NCBI RefSeq assembly: GCF_000020505.1 | Contig: NC_011027.1 | Span: 1,596,001-1,660,000, forward strand | Reading direction: 5' to 3' | Length of the DNA: 64,000 nt | Source of the DNA: Chlorobaculum parvum NCIB 8327 | Lineage (GTDB): Bacteria; Bacteroidota; Chlorobiia; Chlorobiales; Chlorobiaceae | In this document: in pieces, positions 19,396 to 28,607 of the stretch | Layout of the letters: the number at the start of each line of letters is the position of its first letter | Position numbering within the stretch: the stretch's first letter is position 1 | Program-made: the position numbers and the translations under genes | The notes under the pieces: model-generated | Told to the model about the DNA's origin: nothing | The model's database searches: none | Seen by the model: the letters and a program-made list of their open reading frames with translations, nothing else

Positions 19396-20598
19396 TCACC
19401 CCGGCTTCACAGCTTTCATCACGCTCACGGGATTGTGCTCGCCAACGGTTAGCTTGAGCGGCTCGGCGAGTTCCATGCCGTGGCGGACGGCGCTGGCGGC
19501 GAAAGCTTCGGCGCTAGACTCGCGTACTGCGTTCATGACCACCCGGCCTCCGGGGGGGAGGTGACGCTCTACCACATCGAACACCTCGTCGAGCCGGTCG
19601 CCGTGGCCGCCGATGAAAACCGCATCGACACCGTCGCTGCCGCAGAGCGCAGGGTGCTCCTGCTCAAGAAAGTCGCCCATCACCTTCGCAATACCGAGCG
19701 CTCCGAAGCGACGGGCGTTGCTCTCCAGCAGGGCGTCGCACTCCGGGCGCTTCTCGAAAGCGGTCACCGCAAGACCCGGAAACCGGAGCCGCGCTTCGAT
19801 GGCCACCGATCCCGTGCAGAAGCCCACGTCCCAGAAGGTTCGCGCCCGGCCAAGCTCCAGCGCGGCGAGGGCGGCCATGCGGAAGGGCATTTTGGTAATC
19901 ATGTTGGGCCGTCCCGGCAGGCCGTCGAACAGGTTTTCGGGAATGCCGAACCAGCGTTTCGGCGGTTCGGTGGCTTCGAGCAAGAGGCAGTTGAGTCGGC
20001 CAAATTCCATCCCGGCGGCCTCGTCGAGCGTGCAGCGCGTTACCCGCTCATCGCTGCCGCCGAGCGATTCGCCGACTACCATGCGGTAGCCCGAATAGCC
20101 GAAATCGAGCATTCGCCGCGCCACCTCAGGCGGAGTTTTACGGGTGTCGGTCAGGACGCCGATGAGCCGCTCGCCCGCGATCAGAGCGCAGTCCAGCTCC
20201 TCCCAGCTCCGCCCGGTGAGCGAGGCGTGGCGCATCGACTGGTAAGGTATCATGCAGCGCTGCGCGAGCATCTGGAGCGAGTGGAACTCTGGAAAACTTT
20301 GGATCGACGCGCCGGGAAAGCGCTTCCGCAAGGTCGCACCGAAGCCGTAAAAAAAGGGGTCGCCAGAGGCGAACACCACCACCGGCTCGTCCGCCCCGGC
20401 AAGTTGCGACAGCACCTCGTCAATCGGCGGAGCGATGGTGATCCAGCGAGAGCTGGACGGCAGCAACGCGCTGACGATTTCGCGATGGCGGGTTCCGCCC
20501 GCGAAGATGCGAGCCGCACCAATCGCCTCGATAGCGGCGGGATCGAGACGCGGCTCCGCGCTGTCGCTGAGGCCGATGAGCGTGAACTGCTCAGACAT
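19396..20598 (-). CDS. CbiE-CbiT fusion (CobL-like C5,C15-methyltransferase, decarboxylating)
   Basis: A 400-residue protein. The N-terminal half (about 1-210) is the CbiE tetrapyrrole methylase with ASGDPFFYGFG at 77-87. The C-terminal half is the CbiT class I methyltransferase with DVGFCTGSVAIEA at 256-268, slightly unlike the usual DVGAGTGS but with the same layout. Together they methylate C5 and C15 and remove the C12 acetate carboxyl, giving cobalt-precorrin-8. The arrangement equals aerobic CobL. The gene overlaps cbiH-C by eight bases. Confidence 0.94.
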   Translation of the reverse strand: MSEQFTLIGLSDSAEPRLDPAAIEAIGAARIFAGGTRHREIVSALLPSSSRWITIAPPIDEVLSQLAGADEPVVVFASGDPFFYGFGATLRKRFPGASIQSFPEFHSLQMLAQRCMIPYQSMRHASLTGRSWEELDCALIAGERLIGVLTDTRKTPPEVARRMLDFGYSGYRMVVGESLGGSDERVTRCTLDEAAGMEFGRLNCLLLEATEPPKRWFGIPENLFDGLPGRPNMITKMPFRMAALAALELGRARTFWDVGFCTGSVAIEARLRFPGLAVTAFEKRPECDALLESNARRFGALGIAKVMGDFLEQEHPALCGSDGVDAVFIGGHGDRLDEVFDVVERHLPPGGRVVMNAVRESSAEAFAASAVRHGMELAEPLKLTVGEHNPVSVMKAVKPG

Positions 20599-21997
20599 AG
20601 CACCCCGGATTCATCGCCTCCGCCTCGTCGAGGCTGAAGGCGGCGTTGACGATGGTGGCCGCGATGGCGCTGCCCCCCTTGCGCCCCTCGATGACGGCAA
20701 TCGGCGTCGCGCCCGCCGCCGCCTTGAGCCGGTGCTTCGACTCGACCACGTTCACAAAGCCGACCGGCGCGCCGATCACCCCCATCGGCGCGAAGCCCCC
20801 GCGATGCAACAGCGAGGCCAGCTCCAGCAGCGCCGTCGGCGCGTTGCCGATCACGAAAAGGGCGTCGGGATGCTCCTCGGCGGCAAGCCGCATCCCTGCC
20901 TGGCTGCGCGTGATACCCGCGCTTCTGGCCAGCCCGGCCACGCGCTCGTCGTGCAGGTAGCAGCGCACCGTCACGCCGTGGCGCTCCAGCGCCGCCTTGC
21001 GCAGACCGGACTGCACCATCGTGACGTCGGTGATGATCGTCGCGCCACCGGCGGTCAGCGCCTCGTGCCACCGCCGGATCGCGCCGGGCGAGGCGTGGAA
21101 CAGATCCTGCATCTCGAAATCGGCGGTGGTGTGAATCGTGTGCATGACCGCCCAGCGCTCGTCTGTCGGGCGAGCATCCGGCTTCATCAGTCCGGCGATG
21201 GTGCGGAAACTGCCGCTCATGATCGACTGGCCGACTGGTGTCAAAGCCGGCTCTTTCTGGCGGAAGTAGCCCCTCGGCGTAATCATCTGTTCATCTGAAA
21301 AGAAGGTGGTCGAATTGCCCACCAGCATCACGGTGAACATGTCGAGCGAGTCGGGATCGAATTCGCCGAGCGTCGTCAGCACGACCGACTCGTCGCTACG
21401 CGAGACGTTGCGGATGATCCCCACCGGCGTCGAGGGTGAACGGTGGCGCAGGAACAGCTCCCTGAAGCGATGAATCTGCCAGTAGCGGTCGCTGCTGCGG
21501 GGGTTATAGACCGCCGTCACGAAATCCGCTGAGGCCGCCGCCTCGATCCGCTTTTCGATCACCTCCCACGGTGTCATCAGGTCGGAGAGCGAAATGGCGC
21601 AGAAGTCGTGGCTCACCGGAGCGCCGAGCCGCGCAGCGGCGGCTTGGAACGCGCTGATGCCTGGCAGCACCTCGACCGCGACCTCGGGCCAGCGACCGCT
21701 CGCGTACAGTTCGAGGATGAGCGGCGCCATGCCGTAGATGCCCGCGTCCCCCGAACTGACCACGACGACCCTCCGCCCTTCGGAGGCCAGCACGAACGCC
21801 TGTTCAGCCCGCTGCACCTCACCGGTCATGCCGGTCGCCACGGTCTGGACGGAGTCCGGAATCAGGTGCTCGATGCTTTTGAGATAGCCGGTGTAGCCGA
21901 CCACCGCGTCCGCTGAGTGGATCGCATCGAGCACCTCCGGGGTCATCATCGAATCGCTGCCGGGGCCGAGGCCCGCGACGGTAATTTTGCCTTTCAT
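20591..21997 (-). CDS. CbiH-CbiC fusion (C17-methyltransferase / precorrin-8 methylmutase)
   Basis: A 468-residue fusion if it starts at 21997, where ATG overlaps the cbiL stop as ATGA; an upstream in-frame start at 22030 lies inside cbiL and is less likely. Residues 1 to about 245 are CbiH (VAGLGPGSDSMMTPEVL, then SSGDAGIYGMA). From about 255 the CbiC domain follows, with IHTTADFE near 288-295 carrying the histidine expected for the 1,5-methyl shift. CbiH contracts the ring at C17, while CbiC makes cobyrinate at the end of the pathway, so the two fused steps are not consecutive. Confidence 0.94.
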   Translation of the reverse strand: MKGKITVAGLGPGSDSMMTPEVLDAIHSADAVVGYTGYLKSIEHLIPDSVQTVATGMTGEVQRAEQAFVLASEGRRVVVVSSGDAGIYGMAPLILELYASGRWPEVAVEVLPGISAFQAAAARLGAPVSHDFCAISLSDLMTPWEVIEKRIEAAASADFVTAVYNPRSSDRYWQIHRFRELFLRHRSPSTPVGIIRNVSRSDESVVLTTLGEFDPDSLDMFTVMLVGNSTTFFSDEQMITPRGYFRQKEPALTPVGQSIMSGSFRTIAGLMKPDARPTDERWAVMHTIHTTADFEMQDLFHASPGAIRRWHEALTAGGATIITDVTMVQSGLRKAALERHGVTVRCYLHDERVAGLARSAGITRSQAGMRLAAEEHPDALFVIGNAPTALLELASLLHRGGFAPMGVIGAPVGFVNVVESKHRLKAAAGATPIAVIEGRKGGSAIAATIVNAAFSLDEAEAMNPGCYV

Positions 21998-22734
21998 GAC
22001 ATAAATGGCGAAAAGGTTGACTGCCGGCAATGCGGTGAGCAGACCAGCAGCGAAAAGTAAGGGATGGCGCGGTCGCGCAAGTCGTCAATCTCCATCGAGA
22101 TGAACTCGCCCGCCATGCCCACCTTTTCGGCGTAGAGAAAGGGCTTGCTATACCGTTCGAGGAAACCGACCAGTTCATCTCTGACCGTCGAAAGCTTCAT
22201 CACCACCACGGTGCTGCGGCTTGCGAGGGCGCGGTCGAGCTCACCGATCTCATCGATCTGCGCCAGCACCAGCACGCTGTCGTTTTGCAACGCAAGCGGC
22301 ATTCCGGCAGCCGACCCGGCAGCGATAAAGGCCGGAATGCCCGGCGTCATCGAGCACTCCAGACCGTCCCGCCGCGCCCGCTCGATGATCGCCGACGCAG
22401 TGCTGTAAAAGCCCCCGTCGCCCACGCTCACCACCGCCACGCGGCGACCCGCTCGCACCTCCTCCGCCATCGCGGCGTAGTTTGCGGCATAACTCGCCTC
22501 AGCGGCTTTTCGCGAGCGCGACATCGGCACAAGCATCCCGCGAAGCTTCGACGGATCAAGATTGTACGCTTCGAGAATATCGAGCGCCACGCTCGTCACC
22601 GCGCCCGAAGCGCTGACCGTGCCGGGATAGTAGATGAGGTCAGCCTCGCGAAGTTGGGCCAGCGCCTTGACGGTGATGAGACCGGGATCACCCGGCCCAA
22701 GCGAAACGCTGATGAGAGAGCCTTGTTTGTTCAT
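21994..22734 (-). CDS. cbiL: Cobalt-precorrin-2 C20-methyltransferase CbiL
   Basis: A 246-residue tetrapyrrole methylase. VSLGPGDPGLITVKA near the N-terminus and VVSVGDGGFYST in the middle are the SAM-binding signatures, and the P-G-I-P-A stretch follows. CbiL adds the C20 methyl group, the first ring methylation after cobalt insertion. It begins 26 bases after cbiK and shares four bases (ATGA) with cbiH-C. Length is close to the family norm. Confidence 0.93.
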   Translation of the reverse strand: MNKQGSLISVSLGPGDPGLITVKALAQLREADLIYYPGTVSASGAVTSVALDILEAYNLDPSKLRGMLVPMSRSRKAAEASYAANYAAMAEEVRAGRRVAVVSVGDGGFYSTASAIIERARRDGLECSMTPGIPAFIAAGSAAGMPLALQNDSVLVLAQIDEIGELDRALASRSTVVVMKLSTVRDELVGFLERYSKPFLYAEKVGMAGEFISMEIDDLRDRAIPYFSLLVCSPHCRQSTFSPFMS

Positions 22735-22760
22735 TGGGTTGCAAACGGTTGTTCAAAGCG

Positions 22761-23705
22761 CTAATCGATTTTGTCGGATGCTGAAAACAGCTCGATGCCA
22801 TGATCCTCGGCGGTTTCGAGAATCCGGCGGGCGAAGATCGAGGCAAAGCGGTCGTCTGAACCGAGTCCCTCCATGCGGGTCTCGACCCGGCATCCCGCCG
22901 CCTCGAACGCGCCTTTCCACGAACCGGGATCGTCATCGGCAATGTCGTTGTGCGCGTGGTCGCCTGCCGTTATCATGAAGGGCCGCAGCAGCACCGTCGT
23001 GCGCCCTTTGCCCGTCACTTCAGCGACGATCTCTTCCACGCCGGGCTGCCCCTCCACCATGCCGATGTGAATCTCCGCGCCCGGATAGCGGCTGCGCATC
23101 ACGTCACAGGTTTCGTGGAACACGCCCGACGAGAAGAAGTCGTTGCCGTGCGCCACATAAACCAGCGCCGCGTCAAGCTGGCGGGCGCGTTCCACGTCAT
23201 CCTCGAACAACGCGGCCACCTCCTCGATGTCCTCGGTGTAGTCGTGCTCCACGCCGCAGGTGCCGAGCGCCGGGCGCGACAGCACAACCTTTTCGAAGGG
23301 CGACCAGACCCGCTTGATGGTGCGGATCGACTGAAGCGCCGACACGTACGATTTCAGATCCTCGAACTGCTCGCCGTGGTACATGTGCGTCGGCTGCACG
23401 ATGATCGTCCGGTAGTTGCCGTCCTGTAAATTGCCGATCGCTCCGAGGAAACCCTGCACGTTCAGGAACTCGTCGGCCACCCCCTCGTCGAGCCACTTTC
23501 GGGGATCGCAACGCCGCGCCGACCAGATGTTGCGCACCATGTTCGAGGTGAAGCAGTGACGAACCTCGATGCCGGGAATCCGTGCCTGTATCTGCCGCCG
23601 GATATTCTCCAGCGACGGCAGTGCCGAGGGATAGGTCGTGCCGAAATGGGCAAGCAGAATCGCCTTCTTGTTGATCTGCTTCCGTTTTTTACGATGCTTG
23701 GTCAT
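22761..23705 (-). CDS. cbiK: Anaerobic sirohydrochlorin cobaltochelatase CbiK
   Basis: A protein of 314 residues from the ATG at 23705. An in-frame start at 23783 lies inside cobA and would add 26 residues unlike the family, so the shorter start is preferred. The N-terminal AILLAHFGTTYPSA, the QPTHMYHGEQFEDL stretch and the ITAGDHAHNDIADDDPGSWK stretch hold the histidines that bind metal in CbiK of Salmonella. It inserts Co2+ into sirohydrochlorin (factor II), the step that defines the early-cobalt anaerobic route. It overlaps the end of cobA by 17 bases. A related nickel or iron chelatase role is unlikely given its neighbours. Confidence 0.94.
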   Translation of the reverse strand: MTKHRKKRKQINKKAILLAHFGTTYPSALPSLENIRRQIQARIPGIEVRHCFTSNMVRNIWSARRCDPRKWLDEGVADEFLNVQGFLGAIGNLQDGNYRTIIVQPTHMYHGEQFEDLKSYVSALQSIRTIKRVWSPFEKVVLSRPALGTCGVEHDYTEDIEEVAALFEDDVERARQLDAALVYVAHGNDFFSSGVFHETCDVMRSRYPGAEIHIGMVEGQPGVEEIVAEVTGKGRTTVLLRPFMITAGDHAHNDIADDDPGSWKGAFEAAGCRVETRMEGLGSDDRFASIFARRILETAEDHGIELFSASDKID

Positions 23706-24507
23706 GTTGGTTGAAACTGTGATTTTGATCAGATGGATCGGTCTGATCTCGATTGTGCGCCCCTTCCGGCACAGCATACTCACCGATGATGAAGACCACC
23801 GGCAGGGGAAGCTCGCTCTCCCGGAGCTGCTGGGTGATGGTACCGAGCGTGCCGCTGACCAGCGCCTGATCGTTTCGCGACACTCGCGACACCGCGCACG
23901 CCGGGAGGTCTGGAGAAAGGCCTGATTCGATGAAGCGCTCGACGATCCTGTCGAGCTGCTCGAAGCCCATGTACATCACCAGCGGCGTACCCGCCTTCAT
24001 CAGCTCGATCACCGCCGAGAAATGTGACAGCGAGTAGTCCGCCGTCTGGCCAGTGCAGAAGAGCGCCGAGGTGTTCCGGTAGCGCTCGGTCAAGGGTATC
24101 CTGCAAAGCTCAGCGGCGGCGATGCCAGCCGTGATGCCCGGCACCACCTCGCAAGGAGCACCGACAGCGGCCAGCGCGCGCACCTCCTCGATGCCACGCC
24201 CGAACATGAAGGGGTCACCGGCTTTGAGCCGAACGACGCATCGACCCGCGCGGGCGTGCCGGGCCAGCAACTCGTTGATCCGCAACTGGCGATCGGTCTG
24301 ATCGACCTTGTCACCGATGCGCTTGCCGACGGCGATCCTCTCCGCGCCAAGCGGCAGCAGCGCGAGAACCTCCGGGCTGACAAGCGCGTCGTGTAGCACC
24401 ACGTCAGCCGATTGCAGCAGCTTGTGCGCCCGAACGGTCAACAACTCCGGATCGCCCGGCCCGGCCCCGACCAGAAACACCTTACCCTTGCACTGATTTG
24501 TTTTCAT
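23689..24507 (-). CDS. cobA: Uroporphyrinogen-III C-methyltransferase CobA (SUMT)
   Basis: A 272-residue protein. [15 protein letters not shown] at about 13-27, [16 protein letters not shown] at about 93-108 and [13 protein letters not shown] are SUMT signatures. It methylates C2 and C7 of uroporphyrinogen III to give precorrin-2, the branch point to corrins and siroheme. No CysG-type dehydrogenase/chelatase domain is attached. The last 20 or so residues ([16 protein letters not shown]) are unlike the family and are encoded by a palindromic repeat at 23727-23748. It overlaps cbiO by 26 bases and cbiK by 17. Confidence 0.93.
   Translation of the reverse strand: MKTNQCKGKVFLVGAGPGDPELLTVRAHKLLQSADVVLHDALVSPEVLALLPLGAERIAVGKRIGDKVDQTDRQLRINELLARHARAGRCVVRLKAGDPFMFGRGIEEVRALAAVGAPCEVVPGITAGIAAAELCRIPLTERYRNTSALFCTGQTADYSLSHFSAVIELMKAGTPLVMYMGFEQLDRIVERFIESGLSPDLPACAVSRVSRNDQALVSGTLGTITQQLRESELPLPVVFIIGEYAVPEGAHNRDQTDPSDQNHSFNQHDQAS
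23727..23748. repeat. GATCAGA palindromic element, copy 2, inside cobA
   Basis: Arms GATCAGA and TCTGATC enclose eight bases. It resembles the element at 19345-19375 but is shorter. Here it is translated as part of the cobA C-terminal tail and lies just before the cbiK start, where a hairpin could affect translation of cbiK. Confidence 0.6.
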
Positions 24508-25357
24508 CCGATTTCACATTCAGCTGTTTCAAAATCTTTCGCGCCTGCCCAATCGTCATCGCATTGCCGGGCAGCGTGAAACCATCTTTCGAGACGAGAA
24601 TCTCAATCAAATGCGCGATGCGTGGCAGCCGCAACCCGGCCTGCCGGATGAGGTCGCGATGTTCGAACATCGAGGTAACTTCACCCTCGAAGAGCACCCT
24701 TCCCCGCTCCATCACGCAGGCCCGGTCGCAGAAGAGCGGCACCATTTCAATGTCGTGCGTAGCGACGACCACCGTCATGCCTGAGGTGCTTTGCAGATCA
24801 CGAATGAACCGCATGATTGCGTCCGCGCCCTGCGGATCGAGTCCGGCGGTCGGCTCGTCGAGCAAGAGTACTGACGGCTCCATCGCCAGCACCCCGGCCA
24901 GCGCCACCCGCTTTTTCTGCCCGAAGCTGAGGTGGTGCACCGGCTTGCGCGCCAGCTCCGCGACGCCGACCAGCTCCATCGCCGCGTCGATCCGCCGCCG
25001 CGCCTCCGGCTCCGGCAGGCCGAGATTGCAGAGTCCGAAGGAGATGTCCTCGTAAACGCTCGACGCGAACAGTTGCGCGTCGGGGTTCTGGAAGACGATG
25101 CCGACCTCCTGCCGCAGCGCTTTCAGCCCCTTCGCCGAGTAGTCGAGCGGCTCATCGCCGAAGAGCACCCGGCCCAAACTCGGCTTCAGAATGCCGTTGA
25201 AGCCGAGCAAAAGCGACGACTTACCCGCACCGTTGCCGCCGAGCAACGCTGTAACCTCACCCGTCCGAATCGAAAGATCGACGCCATCGAGCGCCACCGT
25301 GCCGTCCGGCCAGACACACCGGAGCGCCTCGGTTCGGAGAATATCCGGTGACGCCAT
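24482..25357 (-). CDS. cbiO: Cobalt ECF transporter ATPase CbiO
   Basis: A 291-residue ABC ATPase. Walker [10 protein letters not shown] is at about 40-48, a Q-loop lies in [10 protein letters not shown], the signature [14 protein letters not shown] at about 142-155 and Walker [12 protein letters not shown] at about 164-174. The LSFGQ form of the signature is typical of ECF ATPases. It drives the CbiM-CbiN-CbiQ cobalt importer. Its ATG shares one base with the cbiQ stop (TGATG). A C-terminal extension of about 60 residues follows the ATPase domain. Confidence 0.94.
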   Translation of the reverse strand: MASPDILRTEALRCVWPDGTVALDGVDLSIRTGEVTALLGGNGAGKSSLLLGFNGILKPSLGRVLFGDEPLDYSAKGLKALRQEVGIVFQNPDAQLFASSVYEDISFGLCNLGLPEPEARRRIDAAMELVGVAELARKPVHHLSFGQKKRVALAGVLAMEPSVLLLDEPTAGLDPQGADAIMRFIRDLQSTSGMTVVVATHDIEMVPLFCDRACVMERGRVLFEGEVTSMFEHRDLIRQAGLRLPRIAHLIEILVSKDGFTLPGNAMTIGQARKILKQLNVKSDENKSVQG

Positions 25358-26142
25358 CAGAAAAACCTCCCGAAATGCGTGGCGACGGCGAGGCCAAGCA
25401 GCACCAGCTCAAGTAACACGAGACCGGCGAACGATGGCTGCCGCTCTCCGCTCGACGGAGCCAGTACGCGGATCGAGCCGTCATAGCCCCGGCACTCCAT
25501 CGCCACATACACCTCCTCGGCGCGACGGGCCGAAAAGAAGAACAGGTTCGAGGCGAGCAACGCAAGGGAGCGGAACGAAACCGCCGTGCCCGCGTAGCCG
25601 AGCCGCGAGCGCTGCGCGGTCGCCATCTCCGAGGCGGTCTCGAAGAGCAGAAACACAAAACGATAGATGAGCAACGTCATCTCGATGAAAAGCCCCGGAA
25701 CGCCCAGCGCCGACATCGAGCGTCCGAGGTCGGCCACCGGCGTCGTGAAGGCGATGAAGTAGAGGCACGAAACCGACGCCATCGCTTTGAACGCCAGATG
25801 AATCGCCATCGCAAGGCCGGCTGAGGTCACGCCGATGAAAGCACTGCCAACCGGAATCGAGAAAAGAAATGACTCTTGATGCACGGAAATATCGAACGCG
25901 ACAGCTGCCGTTCCGGTCATGAGAAAGGCTGCCGGAAGCAGCAGCCAGCGGAGATAGTCACCAGGCCGGACACCTCCCTTCATGACGACCGAGGCGCTCA
26001 TCAGGCCAAACACCAGCAGCGAAAACGGCACGGAGTCCACCCAAAGCACCATTGCGATGGGTGGAAGCGCATAGAGCAGCTTGTAGCCCGGCGCGACATC
26101 GCGCAGCCGGGAGCTTGCGGCATAGTGGTCGAGCGTTCTCAA
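25357..26142 (-). CDS. cbiQ: Cobalt ECF transporter transmembrane protein CbiQ
   Basis: A 261-residue membrane protein if it starts at TTG 26142, which overlaps the cbiN stop as TTGA; a GGAGAGG ribosome binding site lies upstream. Upstream in-frame codons to 26286 would add a Gly/Arg-rich stretch that merely reads through cbiN, so that start is rejected. It begins with [20 protein letters not shown], typical of CbiQ, and has about five spans. The cytoplasmic ATPase-coupling region contains [12 protein letters not shown] and [14 protein letters not shown]. It couples CbiO to the substrate-binding CbiM. Confidence 0.92.
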   Translation of the reverse strand: MRTLDHYAASSRLRDVAPGYKLLYALPPIAMVLWVDSVPFSLLVFGLMSASVVMKGGVRPGDYLRWLLLPAAFLMTGTAAVAFDISVHQESFLFSIPVGSAFIGVTSAGLAMAIHLAFKAMASVSCLYFIAFTTPVADLGRSMSALGVPGLFIEMTLLIYRFVFLLFETASEMATAQRSRLGYAGTAVSFRSLALLASNLFFFSARRAEEVYVAMECRGYDGSIRVLAPSSGERQPSFAGLVLLELVLLGLAVATHFGRFF

Positions 26143-26441
26143 ACCTGTGCCTCTCCGGACGGTTCGCGCGAAGCCCGGAGAAACCCGAGGCCATAGCCCA
26201 GCACACCAGCCCCCAGCGCCGCCTGCAACGCAAACAGCAGGCTCTCGACCTCCCCACCCGGCGGCTCCCAGAACGGCGCAAACCACGGCTCGTAGCTGGG
26301 TTGCAACTCCGTAATCGCCTCCTCGGCCTGGCCGTCAGCGCCGCCGAACTCGGCATGTTTGAGGGTCATCAGCGGCACGACAGCGAGCGCTATCACCAGT
26401 GCCGCAAGCAGCAGATTTTTCAGGATCGACTTTTTCATCAT
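26139..26441 (-). CDS. cbiN: Cobalt transport accessory protein CbiN
   Basis: A 100-residue protein with one span near each end (about 8-27 and 66-88) and a periplasmic loop of acidic and aromatic residues containing [12 protein letters not shown], the CbiN layout. CbiN interacts with CbiM and is needed for Co2+ loading. It overlaps cbiM and cbiQ by four bases each. Confidence 0.92.
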   Translation of the reverse strand: MMKKSILKNLLLAALVIALAVVPLMTLKHAEFGGADGQAEEAITELQPSYEPWFAPFWEPPGGEVESLLFALQAALGAGVLGYGLGFLRASREPSGEAQV

Positions 26442-27196
26442 TTCACCTCCCCGGAAAGCGTTGCAGAACTGAACATAGTCTCGCCGGCATACGAGCGGAT
26501 GGTGTTATAGACCATCACCGTCAGAATGCCCTCGCTCACGGCAAGCGGCACCTGCGTCACGGCGAAAATGCCGAGGAACTTGAACATGGCTGCGGCAAAC
26601 CCGCCGGTCGTCGACGGAAAAGCGGCGGCAAGCTGGAGCGAGGTGACGACGTAGGTCACCAGATCGCCCAGTGCCGCGCCGAGAAAAACCGCCATCGAGC
26701 GCGGAGCCTTCATCCCGTCGGCGAGCTTGTAGATGCCGTACGACACAAACGGCCCGGCGATGCCCATCGAAAAGAGGTTCGCACCAAGCGTCGTCAACCC
26801 GCCGTGTGCGAGCAGCAACGCCTGGAAGAGCAGCACGATCGCGCCGAGCACGCTCATTACCGACGGCCCGAACATGATCGCTCCGAGCCCCACGCCAGTC
26901 GGGTGCGAACAGCTTCCCGTAACTGACGGAATCTTGAGCGACGAGAGCACGAACGCGAACGCCCCGACCATAGCCAGCAGCAACTTCATGCGCGGATTGT
27001 CGGCAACGATTTTGCGCATCGAACGGAAGCCGAGCACAAAAAAAGGCAACGACACTGCCGTCCAGAACAGGCTCCACGAAGGGGGCAAAAACCCCTCCAT
27101 GATGTGCATCGCCCAAGCCTCGCCACCGCCAAAAAGTATCATGCCCGCAACCATCGAGGGCACAGCGACAAAACGAAATTTCAGATTGTTCATCAT
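26438..27196 (-). CDS. cbiM: Cobalt ECF transporter substrate-binding protein CbiM
   Basis: A 252-residue membrane protein. The first 29 residues form a signal peptide ending GEAWA, followed directly by [10 protein letters not shown], so cleavage would expose the N-terminal Met-His that CbiM uses to bind Co2+. The [12 protein letters not shown] loop carries a further family motif, and about seven spans follow. The gene sits eight bases after the outer-membrane protein gene, and all following transporter genes overlap, so the importer is translated as a unit. Confidence 0.95.
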   Translation of the reverse strand: MMNNLKFRFVAVPSMVAGMILFGGGEAWAMHIMEGFLPPSWSLFWTAVSLPFFVLGFRSMRKIVADNPRMKLLLAMVGAFAFVLSSLKIPSVTGSCSHPTGVGLGAIMFGPSVMSVLGAIVLLFQALLLAHGGLTTLGANLFSMGIAGPFVSYGIYKLADGMKAPRSMAVFLGAALGDLVTYVVTSLQLAAAFPSTTGGFAAAMFKFLGIFAVTQVPLAVSEGILTVMVYNTIRSYAGETMFSSATLSGEVK

Positions 27197-27204
27197 CTCC
27201 TCCT

Positions 27205-27996
27205 TTAATTGAATCGTGCGGCCACGCCCAGCAGCACAGCCGTATCAGGTTCGGCATCGTTCAAACCACTCTTGATGCCAAGATCGAAATCGAAATCCTC
27301 GGTGACGCTGTAAATCAGCCCTCCAACCAGAAATGCAGGATGTGTGCGTGAACCCTTTTCTTCGGCCGTTTCGAGACCGATATCGGCAACCGCCCTGAGC
27401 TTTTCCGAAAGCGCATATTCGCCCGCAAGGGATGCGTTCCAGATGTGCTTGTTGCACGCCGCCGCATCCTCGTCGAGTTCGTAAGCGTTGCGATGGTAGC
27501 CAGCGTTGGCGTGCAGCGTCAGCGCCCCGAACTCTTTTGTGGCGATCAGCACCGCACCGCCAGTCACCCGACCAGCGCCGAGCCCCTTGTCGGCGTCACC
27601 GGTCGGCAGAGAGATACCGGGCTTCAGGGCAAGGCTGAATCCGTTCTTTTCGTTTTCACAGAACCGCCACTTGAGCTCAAGCGTCATATCGCCGATGCCA
27701 CTTTCATCAGCAGTAACCAGTTGATTTTCCTTCACCTGATACCACAGGTACGGCAATCCGGCAACGATGTCGATGTCCTCCGACAGACCGTAGGAGACCG
27801 CCACCGCTGCTTCGTTTTCCCGCTCTTTGATTCTGATGCCTTCGTCACTCTCACTGTTGGAGGAAAATCCAGTCGTGCACTCGATCTGCCAGCCGCCGGT
27901 GCCCTGGGTTCCGGTATCGTCGGTAACAAGAGGATGGGCCGCATACGCCGGGGCAGCGCAGCACAGCAGCGTTACCGCCATAAGATTTTTTTTCAT
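27205..27996 (-). CDS. Outer-membrane beta-barrel protein of the B12 operon (PF13557-like)
   Basis: A 263-residue protein with a signal peptide (about 1-19, ending in AYA). The mature start, [20 protein letters not shown], and the alternating strand pattern (for example [21 protein letters not shown] and a C-terminal strand ending in AARFN) resemble the phenol-degradation meta-pathway / transporter family PF13557, which are outer-membrane channels. Eight bases separate it from cbiM, and it is under the cobalamin riboswitch. A role in letting cobalt or corrinoids through the outer membrane is inferred from position only. It has no TonB box or plug domain that I can see. Two cysteines (about residues 39 and 109) are unusual for a barrel. 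Confidence 0.75.
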   Translation of the reverse strand: MKKNLMAVTLLCCAAPAYAAHPLVTDDTGTQGTGGWQIECTTGFSSNSESDEGIRIKERENEAAVAVSYGLSEDIDIVAGLPYLWYQVKENQLVTADESGIGDMTLELKWRFCENEKNGFSLALKPGISLPTGDADKGLGAGRVTGGAVLIATKEFGALTLHANAGYHRNAYELDEDAAACNKHIWNASLAGEYALSEKLRAVADIGLETAEEKGSRTHPAFLVGGLIYSVTEDFDFDLGIKSGLNDAEPDTAVLLGVAARFN

Positions 27997-28015
27997 GGTC
28001 GCGTGTTTTGTTCTA

Positions 28016-28375
28016 TCAGTTAAAAAGCCAGAAAGGAACGGAATTCAGCGGATGAGCGGCAGCGGCAAAGCCATCATAACCCGCACAACGTTGACAGCGA
28101 GAAACTGGAAATGCATTGAAATGTTGAGCGTTCCGTTGAGCCTCATGAATCGACAACAACAGAAAATGCTCGTGAAGGTGGGAATGGCCCATCAAACGAG
28201 GGTCGGCAGTAAAAATCACCGGATGCCATGGCAGGCCGAACGACCAGCGAAGCGGATCGTAACAGGCAGCAGGGATGAATCGAGAGAGAAGAGATCGGAA
28301 CAGCCGGTTGCGCATCGCCGTTAACGATGCACGAAACCAGCCTGTTCCAGAGAATGGAACGAGGGTGTGTTTCAT
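28016..28375 (-). CDS. Hypothetical protein directly after the cobalamin riboswitch
   Basis: A 119-codon frame beginning about 30 bases after the riboswitch core and ending 19 bases before the outer-membrane protein gene, the position of a first operon gene. The product is rich in His, Cys and aromatic residues (GHSHLHEHFLLLSIHEAQ, then SRCQRCAGYDG), which would suit metal binding. There is no signal peptide, no strong ribosome binding site and no family I recognise. It may equally be a leader region without a product. Confidence is low. Confidence 0.35.
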   Translation of the reverse strand: MKHTLVPFSGTGWFRASLTAMRNRLFRSLLSRFIPAACYDPLRWSFGLPWHPVIFTADPRLMGHSHLHEHFLLLSIHEAQRNAQHFNAFPVSRCQRCAGYDGFAAAAHPLNSVPFWLFN

Positions 28376-28409
28376 GGTGTATGTTGCTTTATTCCCGAAG
28401 CGTTAAAAA

Positions 28410-28598
28410 AATGAGGCAGGTCTTCTGACTTTCCCGGGTTTCACCAGCCTTCCCATCCCAAAACTGGGACAGTGGCATTGTTGGCGAACCTTTTCACCAG
28501 CCTTGCAGCCGGTGCGGGATTACAGCAGCGGGTACTGTTCCGGACTTTCACCGGATTCCCTTTTAAGCCCGTCATCTCGCGATGACAGACACCACATG
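28410..28598 (-). promoter_or_regulatory. Cobalamin riboswitch
   Basis: On the minus strand the transcript reads AAAAGGGAATCCGGTGAAAG, then TCCGGAACAGTACCCGC and TGCTGTAATCCCGC, the conserved core of the AdoCbl aptamer. It closes with AGTCAGAAGACCTGCC, the 3-prime B12-box consensus, at about 28413-28428. A T7 run follows, so attenuation is possible; sequestration of a start codon is the alternative. It should repress the operon when cobalamin is plentiful. The edges are approximate. Confidence 0.93.
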
Positions 28599-28607
28599 TT
28601 CGGATGA

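Noticed and set aside
19480-20637. Plus-strand frame of 385 codons opposite cbiE-T
   Set aside because: Antisense of a well-defined corrin enzyme, with no start signal.
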